From the NCBI GenBank assembly GCA_964196325.1, contig CAXMST010000001.1, positions 1 to 40,777 on the forward strand: a stretch of 40,777 bases of DNA, in the 5' to 3' direction. The notes below the pieces were generated by a model. The model saw only the letters and a program-made list of their open reading frames with translations. It was not told the origin of the DNA and ran no database searches. Numbering within the stretch: the stretch's first letter is position 1; each line of letters starts with the position of its first letter. A program made the position numbers and the translations under genes. Source of the stretch: CAXMST01 sp964196325 (GTDB lineage Bacteria > Actinomycetota > Thermoleophilia > Solirubrobacterales > 70-9). Below are positions 15,108 through 22,455 of the stretch, in pieces.

Positions 15108-15905
15108 CTAAGACGTCTCGCGAACCGCGATCCCGGCCTCGCCCAGCGCCCGCTTGGCGGCCGCGATCGAGTAGCTGCCGTAGTGGAAGATCGAGGCGCA
15201 GAGGACGGCATCGGCGCCGCCTTGATCAATCGCCTCGACCAGGTGCTCGAGCTCGCCGGCGCCGCCCGAGGCGATCACCGGGACGCTGACTGCCGCAGCC
15301 ACCGCCGCGGTCAGCTCGAGGTCGTAGCCGTCGGTGGTCCCGTCCCGGTCCATGCTGGTCAGCAGCACCTCGCCCGCGCCGCGCTCGGTCGCCTCCCGTG
15401 CCCAGGCAACGGCCTCTCGGCCTTTGATCCGCTTGCGACCGCCGGCCACGTAGACGTCCCACGAGGGCGCTGCGGCAGCCTCTGCGCGGCCCGCGGGCCA
15501 ACGACGCTTGGCATCGATCGCGATCACGACGCACTGGGAGCCGAACACGTCTGCGAGCTCTCCGACCAGGTCCGGGCGCGCGAGTGCCGATGAGTTGATC
15601 GAGACCTTGTCGGCTCCCGCGTCGAGGACCGCCTGGGCGTCGGCGACCGAGGCGATGCCGCCGCCAATCGTGAACGGGATGAAGACATCATTCGCGGTCC
15701 GACGTGCGAGCTCGACGATCGTGTCCCGCTTCTCGTGCGTAGCGGTGATGTCGAGGAAGACCAGCTCGTCGGCGCCTTCGGCGTCATAGCGGGCGGCGAG
15801 CTCGACCGGATCGCCGGCATCGCGAAGCCCGACGAAGTTGGTCCCCTTGACGACGCGGCCGCCGTCGACGTCCAGACACGGAATTACCCGCTTGAGCACG
15901 GTCAC
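15108..15905 (-). CDS. hisF: Imidazole glycerol phosphate synthase, cyclase subunit
   Basis: The (beta/alpha)8 subunit that closes the imidazole ring using ammonia from HisH. Key motifs: 'KRVIPCLDVDGGRVVKG' (catalytic Asp in CLDV), 'TIGGGIASV', 'ADKVSINSSAL', 'VIAIDAKR' and 'LLTSMDRDGTTDGYDLEL' (second catalytic Asp), then 'VIASGGAGEL'. It has 265 aa from the GTG at 15905, which overlaps the orf94 stop (GTGA) and has GGAGG 8 nt upstream. A GTG two codons later is also possible. It is convergent with the propeller gene, 11 bp apart. Confidence 0.97.
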   Translation of the reverse strand: MTVLKRVIPCLDVDGGRVVKGTNFVGLRDAGDPVELAARYDAEGADELVFLDITATHEKRDTIVELARRTANDVFIPFTIGGGIASVADAQAVLDAGADKVSINSSALARPDLVGELADVFGSQCVVIAIDAKRRWPAGRAEAAAAPSWDVYVAGGRKRIKGREAVAWAREATERGAGEVLLTSMDRDGTTDGYDLELTAAVAAAVSVPVIASGGAGELEHLVEAIDQGGADAVLCASIFHYGSYSIAAAKRALGEAGIAVRETS

Positions 15906-16186
15906 GGTCGGCGCCTCCAGGGGGCTGCCGACTGGGTGGCCTCGCGCGCCAGCAGGCCCGGTTCGAGCTTGGCGACTATCGACCCCAGTCGGTCGCGCTC
16001 GCGGGAGCTGAGGTTCGATGGTCGGCCCTTCGACTTGCGCACCAGTCGTTGCAGGTCGCGCCGCTCGGCGGGCTCGAGCAGGTCGAGATGGCGCTTGATG
16101 GTCAGCGCGACCTCGGCGACAATCAAGATCCGTGCCCAGACGGTCCAACGTATTCCCTGGCGCGCTGCAAGGCCGAGAATTCCCAC
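15902..16186 (-). CDS. Small basic protein of unknown function between hisA and hisF
   Basis: 94 aa from a GTG that shares a base with the hisA stop (TAGTG). Its own stop overlaps the hisF start (GTGA), so it is locked into the his translation unit. The N-terminal half is a hydrophobic/amphipathic segment ('WTVWARILIVAEVALTI'). The rest is basic and helical ('KRHLDLLEPAERRDLQRLVR', 'LSSRERDRLGSIVAKLEP'). No family was recognised with certainty. Tight coupling on both sides argues that it is a real gene. A peripheral membrane role is possible from composition alone. Confidence 0.75.
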   Translation of the reverse strand: MGILGLAARQGIRWTVWARILIVAEVALTIKRHLDLLEPAERRDLQRLVRKSKGRPSNLSSRERDRLGSIVAKLEPGLLAREATQSAAPWRRRP

Positions 16187-16980
16187 TAGCCCGCACCCCC
16201 GCCCAGAGCAGCGATCGCCTCGATCACGGTGAAGTGCCGTTCGTACAGCGCCCTGCCGACGATCACGCCGCCGATCGCCGGCATCCCCAGCGCCGCGAGC
16301 GAGCGCAGATCGTCAAGCGAGCCGACCCCGCCGGAGTAGATCAGCTCGGCGCCGCCGGAGTCGCAGGCCGCCGCGACCGAGGCGAGGCCGTCGAGACCGG
16401 GGCCGGATAGCGTCCCGTCGACCTCGACCGGCGTGTAGACGAACCGACGGGCGCCAAGCTCGGCGAGCCGGGTGATCAGCTCGGGCACCGGCGTATCGGT
16501 TTCCAGCTCCCAGCCCTCGATCGCGACCCGGCCGCGGCGACCGTCGACCGACGCCACGATCCGCTCGGGACCGTGGGCCTCCACCAGCTCGCCGACGAAG
16601 TCAGGATCGCGTTGGGCCCGGGTGCCCAGCACTGCCCGGGCCGCGCCGGCGCCGAGCACCGACCGGACCGCCTCAGCGTCCCTCAGGCCGCCCCCGACCT
16701 GGACCGGAACCTCGACTGCCGCTGCAATCCGCGCGATCGCCCCGAGGTTGTGGGGCCGGCCGGCGCGGGCGCCGTCGAGGTCGACGACGTGGAGAACCTC
16801 CGCCCCGCCCCGCTGCCAGCGCAGGGCCGCCTCGAGGGGGTCGGCGTCATAGGTCGTCTGGCGTTCGTAGTCGCCCTGCACGAGCCGCACGGCCTTGCCG
16901 TCGCGAATGTCGATTGCCGGATAGAGGCTGAGCGCTGCCGCCAGGGCCCCGCTGCCGCTGGGCGGCGAGCTCTCAGCCAC
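16186..16980 (-). CDS. hisA: Phosphoribosylformimino-AICAR-phosphate isomerase
   Basis: Isomerises ProFAR to PRFAR, supplying HisF/HisH. Motifs: 'LYPAIDIRDGKAVRLVQGDY' (catalytic Asp), 'LHVVDLDGARAG', 'VQVGGGLRDAEAV', 'RAVLGTRAQRDPDF', 'YTPVEVDGTLSGPG' (second Asp) and 'IYSGGVGSLDDL'. The GTG at 16980 overlaps the hisH stop by eight bases and gives 264 aa, about 20 longer than usual. The extra Ser/Pro/Ala-rich N-terminus precedes the first strand, and no better start was seen. In actinobacteria the HisA homologue is often the bifunctional PriA, which also serves tryptophan synthesis. That could apply here but cannot be told by eye. Confidence 0.94.
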   Translation of the reverse strand: MAESSPPSGSGALAAALSLYPAIDIRDGKAVRLVQGDYERQTTYDADPLEAALRWQRGGAEVLHVVDLDGARAGRPHNLGAIARIAAAVEVPVQVGGGLRDAEAVRSVLGAGAARAVLGTRAQRDPDFVGELVEAHGPERIVASVDGRRGRVAIEGWELETDTPVPELITRLAELGARRFVYTPVEVDGTLSGPGLDGLASVAAACDSGGAELIYSGGVGSLDDLRSLAALGMPAIGGVIVGRALYERHFTVIEAIAALGGGAG

Positions 16981-17626
16981 CGGCCACACCGGCCCCGACT
17001 CCGTCGCCGACGCTGCTGCAGATCGAGACGAAGCTGGCGAGCATACGGAGGCCGGCGGCGCTTGACTTCTCAGGGTGGAACTGGGCGCCGTAGACCAGGC
17101 CGCGTCCAACGACCGCGGCGAAGCGCTCCCCGTAGGCGGCCGACGCGATCAGGTCGGCAGCCTCGGGCCGAGGCGCGAACTTGTGCACGAAATAGAAGGG
17201 CTCGCCGTCGTCGGTGGCACTGGTAAGAGCTGATTCGCGCTCGAGCTTCAGTGGCGACCAGCCGATGTGAGGCAGCTTCAGACCAGGGGCGTCGAGCTCC
17301 TCGACGGCGCCCCCGAGCAGCCCCAGACCCTCCGTGCCGGGCCCCTCGCTGGAGCGCTCGAACAGGAGCTGCATACCCAGACAGACGCCGAGCACCGGGG
17401 TCCCAGCCGCGATTCGCGTGTGCAGGTATCGATCGAAGCCACGCTCGCGGATTCGCTCCATCGCCTTGGGGAAGGCGCCAACCCCGGGCAGGATCAGCCC
17501 GTCCGTGTGCTCCAGCGCACCCGGATCAGCGCCGATCAAGGGCTCGGCGCCGATCCGCTCCACGGCCTTCTCGACCGAGCGCAGATTGCCCATCCCGTAG
17601 TTGACGATGCCGACGGAGATGCTCAC
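16973..17626 (-). CDS. hisH: Imidazole glycerol phosphate synthase, glutaminase subunit
   Basis: A class I glutamine amidotransferase that feeds ammonia to HisF. The catalytic Cys lies in 'PVLGVCLGMQLLF' and the His/Glu pair in 'GAQFHPEKSSAAGLRML'. 'IVNYGMGNLRSVEKA' is the family N-terminus and 'LPGVGAFPKAM' the oxyanion region. It has 217 aa from a GTG at 17626. No Shine-Dalgarno precedes it. A TAACAT hexamer 6 nt upstream suggests a leaderless mRNA heading the hisH-hisA-orf94-hisF unit. The last 15 residues are Gly/Val-rich and overlap the hisA start. Confidence 0.96.
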   Translation of the reverse strand: MSISVGIVNYGMGNLRSVEKAVERIGAEPLIGADPGALEHTDGLILPGVGAFPKAMERIRERGFDRYLHTRIAAGTPVLGVCLGMQLLFERSSEGPGTEGLGLLGGAVEELDAPGLKLPHIGWSPLKLERESALTSATDDGEPFYFVHKFAPRPEAADLIASAAYGERFAAVVGRGLVYGAQFHPEKSSAAGLRMLASFVSICSSVGDGVGAGVAGG

Positions 17627-17632
17627 GCCGCC

Positions 17633-17638
17633 ATGTTA
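17633..17638 (-). promoter_or_regulatory. Predicted -10 of a leaderless hisH promoter
   Basis: The minus strand reads TAACAT, GGCGGC, then the hisH GTG. The TANNNT hexamer at 6 nt spacing and the absence of a Shine-Dalgarno fit a leaderless transcript for hisH-hisA-orf94-hisF, independent of murA-hisB. Confidence 0.5.
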
Positions 17639-17668
17639 GGGCGGGCCGCCGCCGGGCTCGCCCGGCCG

Positions 17669-18790
17669 TCAGCCCGACTCGCCGGCCTCTGAGGTCCTCT
17701 CTGCCACCAGCTTCTTGTAGGCCCTTGCGGCGGGCTTCTTCTCGGCCTGGCGGGTGACCAGGCCGGCCTTGTTGCACCAAGTGCAGAGCGAGTCCTCGTT
17801 GTAGTCCCGCCAGGTGAACCAGTACGCGCCCTCGATGTTCCAGGCGTTGCGTCGCTTCAGAAACACCCGGTAGGCACGATCCAGCAGCTCGGCCTGCTGC
17901 GCCTTGTTCTTGACCAAGACCCCGCCGAAGCCGTCGGAGGCCCAGCCGATCTCGCCGATGTACATCCGAGCGTCCCGCTCGCCCGCCTTCACGGCCACCT
18001 TGCGGAGCTCCTTGATCTGGCGCTTGACGCCGGCGATATTCACCGCGTAGGGATGACTGGAGAAGCCGGCCAGGTCCTGCTTGATACCCGGCTTGCGGTA
18101 GAGCCGGCGCAGGAAGCTCTCTGCCCGGATCGACTTCTCATGCGAAGGCTCGCCGTAGATGCCGCCGGCGATCAGGCGGACCGATGGCGCGACTTTGTCC
18201 GCGGCTGCCCGGGTCAGACGGATCAGCCGGGCGTACTCACCGGGGTCGGGCGCCGGGTCCCAAAAGACGAGCACGCTCTGCTCATTCCAGACCAGCCAAT
18301 CCCGAGGGGCCAGCGTTGCGTCCAGCTGCGGATTCTCCACCCAGAACTTGCCCCCCGGGCCGTAGCGGCCGAGCGCCGCGGTGACAAAGGCCGTCCAGCC
18401 CTGACGCTGCTCGGAGGTCTTGACGGGGCCGATGATCTTGGTCGAGCTGGTGAGGAAGTCGGGGGCCCTCCAGAGCAGTGGAAACGGGCGTAGCCCGGTC
18501 GCGGCGGCGTCCCGGAAGCGCACGTCGATCGGGCTGAAATCGAACGGACCGTCTGCCGATTTCTGGACCAGGCGCCAAGGCACCTCGACCCTGACGCTGC
18601 CGGCCCCGGTCTCCTTGATCTGCTCGTAGTCCTCGGCGGTTGCGCGGATCGCGCTCATCCCGAAGAAGGTGCTGGGCACCGCGGCTTGCGCCGCGCCGGC
18701 AGCAGCCGCGAGCAGGACCGCGATCAGGCCGAGAGCCAGCCCCGAGGCCGCCGCTCGGGCTCCGATCGAGGCTGGGGTGCCGGGCTTCAT
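17669..18790 (-). CDS. Secreted glycoside-hydrolase-like TIM-barrel protein
   Basis: 373 aa with an N-terminal signal peptide or anchor (hydrophobic about 15-37, ending 'AGAAQAAVPS'). The rest resembles clan GH-A barrels of the GH39/GH5 kind: 'FFGMSAIRATAEDY', 'GAGSVRVEVPWRLVQ', 'RPFPLLWRAPDFL', the acid/base strand 'DWLVWNEQSVLVFW' (Glu170, where NEP/NEPN is usual) and a nucleophile candidate Glu280 in 'MYIGEIGWASDG'. A Cys pair lies at 'LCTWCNKAGL'. The substrate is unknown. It interrupts the his genes and has its own predicted leaderless promoter (TATCCT 6 nt before ATG), so it need not be regulated with histidine synthesis. Confidence 0.8.
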   Translation of the reverse strand: MKPGTPASIGARAAASGLALGLIAVLLAAAAGAAQAAVPSTFFGMSAIRATAEDYEQIKETGAGSVRVEVPWRLVQKSADGPFDFSPIDVRFRDAAATGLRPFPLLWRAPDFLTSSTKIIGPVKTSEQRQGWTAFVTAALGRYGPGGKFWVENPQLDATLAPRDWLVWNEQSVLVFWDPAPDPGEYARLIRLTRAAADKVAPSVRLIAGGIYGEPSHEKSIRAESFLRRLYRKPGIKQDLAGFSSHPYAVNIAGVKRQIKELRKVAVKAGERDARMYIGEIGWASDGFGGVLVKNKAQQAELLDRAYRVFLKRRNAWNIEGAYWFTWRDYNEDSLCTWCNKAGLVTRQAEKKPAARAYKKLVAERTSEAGESG

Positions 18791-18796
18791 GACTGC

Positions 18797-18802
18797 AGGA
18801 TA
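18797..18802 (-). promoter_or_regulatory. Predicted -10 of a leaderless glycoside-hydrolase gene
   Basis: The minus strand reads TATCCT, GCAGTC, ATG. There is no Shine-Dalgarno. It lies in the 63-bp gap after hisB, so this gene probably has its own transcription start. Confidence 0.5.
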
Positions 18803-18853
18803 GAACCCGGCCGACGCCGGATCGTTGCGGCCCGAGGGGATTGGAGCCTGCCG

Positions 18854-19444
18854 CTAATCGGTCAGCGTGCCCTTGGTGGAAGGCACCCCGGTTTCGTTCG
18901 GGTCGATTTCGACCGCGTGCCCGAGGGCCCGGGCGAAGGCCTTGAAGCAGGCCTCGATCATGTGGTGGGCGTTGGAGCCGTAGGGGTTCGAGATATGCAG
19001 GGTCAGCTTTGCGTTGCTCGACAGGGCGCGGAAGAACTCCTCGCAGAGCTCGGTGTCGAAGCCCGCGATCGAGATCGGGGCAAGCTGCGAATCGAAAATG
19101 CAGAACGGGCGTCCCGAGATGTCCAGCGAGCAGCGCCCGAGCGCCTCGTCCATGGGCACCTCGGTGTGCGCGTAGCGGCGGATCCCTGCACGGTCACCGA
19201 GCGCCTGATCGATACCTTGCCCGAGCGCGATGCCAACGTCCTCGACCGTGTGGTGGGCGCCGGTCTCGAGATCGCCGCTCGCCGCGACGGTCAGCCCAAG
19301 TCGGGCGTGGCGGCCGACCAGCTCCAGCATGTGGTCGAAGAAGCCGACCCCGGTCTCGATCTCGACTGGACCGCCGTCGAGGTCCAGCGCCAGGCGGACT
19401 TGGGTCTCCTTGGTCGTTCGCTTGATCTCCGCGACCCTGCTCAT
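18854..19444 (-). CDS. hisB: Imidazoleglycerol-phosphate dehydratase
   Basis: A manganese enzyme that dehydrates IGP to imidazole acetol phosphate. It is monofunctional and 196 aa long, with no HisB-N phosphatase part. Metal and catalytic motifs: 'GVGFFDHMLELVGRHA', 'GAHHTVEDVGIALG', 'PMDEALGRCSLDISGRP' and 'NAHHMIEACFKAFARAL'. The ATG overlaps the hisD stop (ATGA). It is the last gene of the murA-hisZ-hisG-hisD-hisB run. Confidence 0.97.
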   Translation of the reverse strand: MSRVAEIKRTTKETQVRLALDLDGGPVEIETGVGFFDHMLELVGRHARLGLTVAASGDLETGAHHTVEDVGIALGQGIDQALGDRAGIRRYAHTEVPMDEALGRCSLDISGRPFCIFDSQLAPISIAGFDTELCEEFFRALSSNAKLTLHISNPYGSNAHHMIEACFKAFARALGHAVEIDPNETGVPSTKGTLTD

Positions 19445-20745
19445 CTTGCTCTCAACCCCTCTTTTCGATCGTCCTGCTCGGCCCGAGCCCGGGCCGAGCG
19501 GCCATGCATGGGAAAGCCCTCAGCTCGGGCGATCTCGTCCACGCTGGGGGCAAGTTCGACAGCCGCCTGCGGAGTCATTCGTACGGTGCTGATCCTGCGC
19601 CTGAAGGTTCCGGGCCCGAGCGGCCCCATGTAGCGAGCCGCGCCTCCGGTCGGCAGCACATGATTGGAGCCAGCCGCATAGTCGCCGAAAGCCGTGGCGG
19701 ACTCGGCCCCGACGAACACGCAGCCGGCCCGTCTGATCTCGACGGCCGCCCGCTCCGCGCCATCGCAGTCGAGCTGCAGGTGCTCGGGCGCCAGCGCCTC
19801 GGCGAGCTCCACGGCCGCGTCCAGGCCTGGCGCCTCGACCGCTGCAAGCTCGAGCTCGGCCACCGTCTCCTGCTCGGCCGCTACGTCCTTGACAGCATCG
19901 ATCAGCCGACCGACTACGCCGGCGCCGATCCCGATCGCGACCAGCAGTCCGCCCTCACCGTGCTCGGCCTGCGCGCAGAGGTCGAGCGCGAGCCAGGTGG
20001 GATTCCCGCCTCGATCGCTGATCACGACGAGCTCAGAGGGGCCGGCGTAGCCGTCGATCCCGACCTTGCTCGAGACCGCCAGCTTCGCCTCCTGGACCCA
20101 GGGTCCGCCAGGCCCGGCGATCAGATCCACGGCGGCGATGCTCTCGGTCCCGTAGGCGAGCGCGGCGATCGCTTGCGCGCCCCCGATCGCGTAGACCACG
20201 TCGACCTCGGCCAGCTCGCAGGCGGCGAGCACCGCTGCGTGGGGCGCTCCGCCAGGGCCCGGCGGAGAGGCCACGACCAACTCGCTCACGCCCGCCACCC
20301 GGGCCGGGACCGCCCCCATCAAGACCGTTGACGGGTACGGCGCGCGCCCGCCGGGAACGTAGATCGCGGCGCGCCGAATCGGGACTTCCCGGGAGCTGAT
20401 CCGCTGCCCTTGGCCCGGCTCGATCACGACCTCGTCAGCGACCAGCTGGGCTTCCGCGACCGCGCGGATGTTGGCCGCCGCAAGCTCGAGCGCCGCGCGC
20501 AGCTGCGGACTCACGGCCCCGGCCAGCTCCGCCCGGCGGGCGGGCGCTACCTCGAGCGCCGGCGGGCGGACCCCGTCCAGGCTCTCGCAGAGCTCGAGTA
20601 CCCGCCGGTCACCGCCGGCGCGGACGCTCTCGACCAGGGCCCGCGCTTCTTCGGCGACCCGCGACGGTGGCTGTGCCCGGCCACGCAGCTGATCGGCGAG
20701 CGCCGGGGCGTCCCGCCCGGTCCAGGCGATCCGGTTGGTCCTCAA
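19441..20745 (-). CDS. hisD: Histidinol dehydrogenase
   Basis: A zinc enzyme that oxidises L-histidinol to L-histidine in two NAD+ steps. It is 434 aa, normal length. Motifs: 'RAAIYVPGGRAPYPSTVLM', 'YAIGGAQAIAALAYGT', 'DGYAGPSELVVISD', zinc ligands in 'CAQAEHGEGG', the catalytic Glu-His in 'LAPEHLQL', 'FGDYAAGSNHVLPT' and the final zinc His in 'EGFPMHGRSA'. The TTG start overlaps the hisG stop (TTGA). Confidence 0.97.
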   Translation of the reverse strand: MRTNRIAWTGRDAPALADQLRGRAQPPSRVAEEARALVESVRAGGDRRVLELCESLDGVRPPALEVAPARRAELAGAVSPQLRAALELAAANIRAVAEAQLVADEVVIEPGQGQRISSREVPIRRAAIYVPGGRAPYPSTVLMGAVPARVAGVSELVVASPPGPGGAPHAAVLAACELAEVDVVYAIGGAQAIAALAYGTESIAAVDLIAGPGGPWVQEAKLAVSSKVGIDGYAGPSELVVISDRGGNPTWLALDLCAQAEHGEGGLLVAIGIGAGVVGRLIDAVKDVAAEQETVAELELAAVEAPGLDAAVELAEALAPEHLQLDCDGAERAAVEIRRAGCVFVGAESATAFGDYAAGSNHVLPTGGAARYMGPLGPGTFRRRISTVRMTPQAAVELAPSVDEIARAEGFPMHGRSARARAEQDDRKEGLRAR

Positions 20746-21422
20746 GGAGCGGCCTCGCGGAGCCGCTCGACCATCGTGTCGATCTCATCGACCCGAAGCT
20801 TGTGGGCGACCCGGTTGGCGACCAGCCGTGCGGTGCAGACCGAGATCTGCTCACGCTCCTCGAGCCCGTTCTCGCGCATCGTGCGACCCGTGTCGACCAG
20901 GTCGACGATCCCGTCCGCGAGTCCGACCAGCGGTGCCAGCTCAACCGATCCCTTGACCTCGATCACCTCGGCCTGACGACCGGTGCTCTCGAAGTAGCGC
21001 TCCGCAATGCGGCGGTACTTGGTCGCGATCCGCATGAATCCGAGGCGGCTTGCCGAACGCTCGAGGCTGTCGTCCCCGGCGATCGCGGCGAGCACCATCC
21101 GACAGCGTCCGAAGCCCAGGTCGGCGAGCTCATAGACAGAGCGATTGCTCTGCTCGGCGAGCACGTCCTTACCGGTGATTCCAAGGTCGGCTGCCCCGGC
21201 CTCGACGTAGGTCGGTACGTCTGAGGGTCGCATCGTGATCACGGTCAGGCCCTCCAGGTCGAAGATCAGCGAGCGCGAGTCACCGCGCGGTTCCGCCGTG
21301 TCGAAGCCCGCCCGGTCGAGCAGGTCAAGAGAGCCCTCGAACAGGGCTCCGCGTGGCAGCGCCATACGCATCTGTTCGCCGCTGACCCGCTTGTGGGCGA
21401 CGTCGACCCCGGCCGCGTTCAT
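20742..21422 (-). CDS. hisG: ATP phosphoribosyltransferase, short form
   Basis: The first enzyme of histidine synthesis, condensing ATP and PRPP. At 226 aa it is the short (HisG-S) form, which lacks the C-terminal allosteric domain and needs HisZ. Motifs: 'MALPRGALFEGSLDLL', 'RPSDVPTYVEAGAADLGITG' and the PRPP loop 'VDLVDTGRTMRENGL'. The ATG at 21422 overlaps the hisZ stop. An ATG at residue 18 is closer to the family's usual start and is the alternative. Confidence 0.96.
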   Translation of the reverse strand: MNAAGVDVAHKRVSGEQMRMALPRGALFEGSLDLLDRAGFDTAEPRGDSRSLIFDLEGLTVITMRPSDVPTYVEAGAADLGITGKDVLAEQSNRSVYELADLGFGRCRMVLAAIAGDDSLERSASRLGFMRIATKYRRIAERYFESTGRQAEVIEVKGSVELAPLVGLADGIVDLVDTGRTMRENGLEEREQISVCTARLVANRVAHKLRVDEIDTMVERLREAAP

Positions 21423-22420
21423 CGCCTTGCCCCCTCCCTGGCCAGGCGCTCCTCTTCGGCCTGGGCGATGTGCACGCGCTCCACGTAGAGGGCGAAGCCC
21501 GCGGCCGGCTGCGGTCGCCCGTAACGCCCCATTAGCGCGTCGTAGCGGCCGCCACCGCCGATGATCTGCCCGAGCGCCGGGTCGTACACCTCGAGAATCG
21601 CGCCCGTGTAATAGTCGAGGTCCCGGAGCAGCCCGAGGTCGAGCTGTACGCGGGCGGCGACGCCGCTCGCCTCCAGGGCCGAGTAGGTGCCGGCCAGACG
21701 GCTCGTCGCGCGCTCCACCGCGAGCCCCCCGATCTCACGAGCCGCGCCGAGAACATCGGCTCCGCCGCGCAGGCTCGAGAGCCGCACGATCAGCTCGCGC
21801 TCGCGGTCCCCGAGCCCCGCCAGGTCGCCTGCCTCGGCCTCGATCGCGACCAGGTCGTGGGCGGCAAGCCGATCGAGGATGCGATCGCGGGCGAGGCCCT
21901 CGACCCCGAGCTCATCGAGCAGCTGGCGGAACAGGTCGGCGTCGCCGAGGCCGACGACAGCGCGGCTGAGCCCGACCGCGTCCAACCCGGCGACCAGCAA
22001 CTCGATCATCTCGACCGTGCCGCCCGGCGCCTCGGAACCGATCAGCTCGACCCCTGCCTGGCGGAACTCCCGTAGCTGCGCCTGCTCGGGGCGAACGGAT
22101 CGATAGGCCGTGCCGACGTAGTAGAGCCGGTGTGGCGCGTCGCCGGGGTCAAGCCGATCGGCAGCCAGCCGCGCGATCGGCACCGTCATGTCGCTGCGCA
22201 GCGCGAGCTGATTGCCGGTCGGGTCGAAGAAGCGGTAGGCGCCGGCCATCGCCCGCTCGTCGCCGATCGCGAGCACATCGCTGTACTCGATCGCGGGGGT
22301 CGAGACTTCGCCATAGGCACGCGACTCGAAGAGCTCGCGCAGCGACGACTCGATGCGTCGCAGCTCGCGCATTTCGGCGGGTAGCAGGTCCCTGCTGCCT
22401 TGTGGGACTGGGTGTGTCAT
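21419..22420 (-). CDS. hisZ: ATP phosphoribosyltransferase regulatory subunit
   Basis: A histidyl-tRNA-synthetase-like protein without tRNA charging that forms the HisG-HisZ octamer and provides histidine feedback. It is 333 aa from ATG 22420 ('MTHPVPQGSRDLLPAEMREL', a typical HisS/HisZ start). A TTG at 22459 overlapping the murA stop is possible but adds an unrelated N-terminus. Motifs: 'LALRSDMTVPIARLAADRL', 'YYVGTAYRSVRPEQAQLREF', 'QAGVELIGSE' and 'LDYYTGAILEVYDP'. No anticodon-binding domain follows, which separates it from HisS. Confidence 0.93.
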   Translation of the reverse strand: MTHPVPQGSRDLLPAEMRELRRIESSLRELFESRAYGEVSTPAIEYSDVLAIGDERAMAGAYRFFDPTGNQLALRSDMTVPIARLAADRLDPGDAPHRLYYVGTAYRSVRPEQAQLREFRQAGVELIGSEAPGGTVEMIELLVAGLDAVGLSRAVVGLGDADLFRQLLDELGVEGLARDRILDRLAAHDLVAIEAEAGDLAGLGDRERELIVRLSSLRGGADVLGAAREIGGLAVERATSRLAGTYSALEASGVAARVQLDLGLLRDLDYYTGAILEVYDPALGQIIGGGGRYDALMGRYGRPQPAAGFALYVERVHIAQAEEERLAREGARR

Positions 22421-22455
22421 CTCGGTCTGATTGCTCGCGCTTCGGGGCTCACCGC

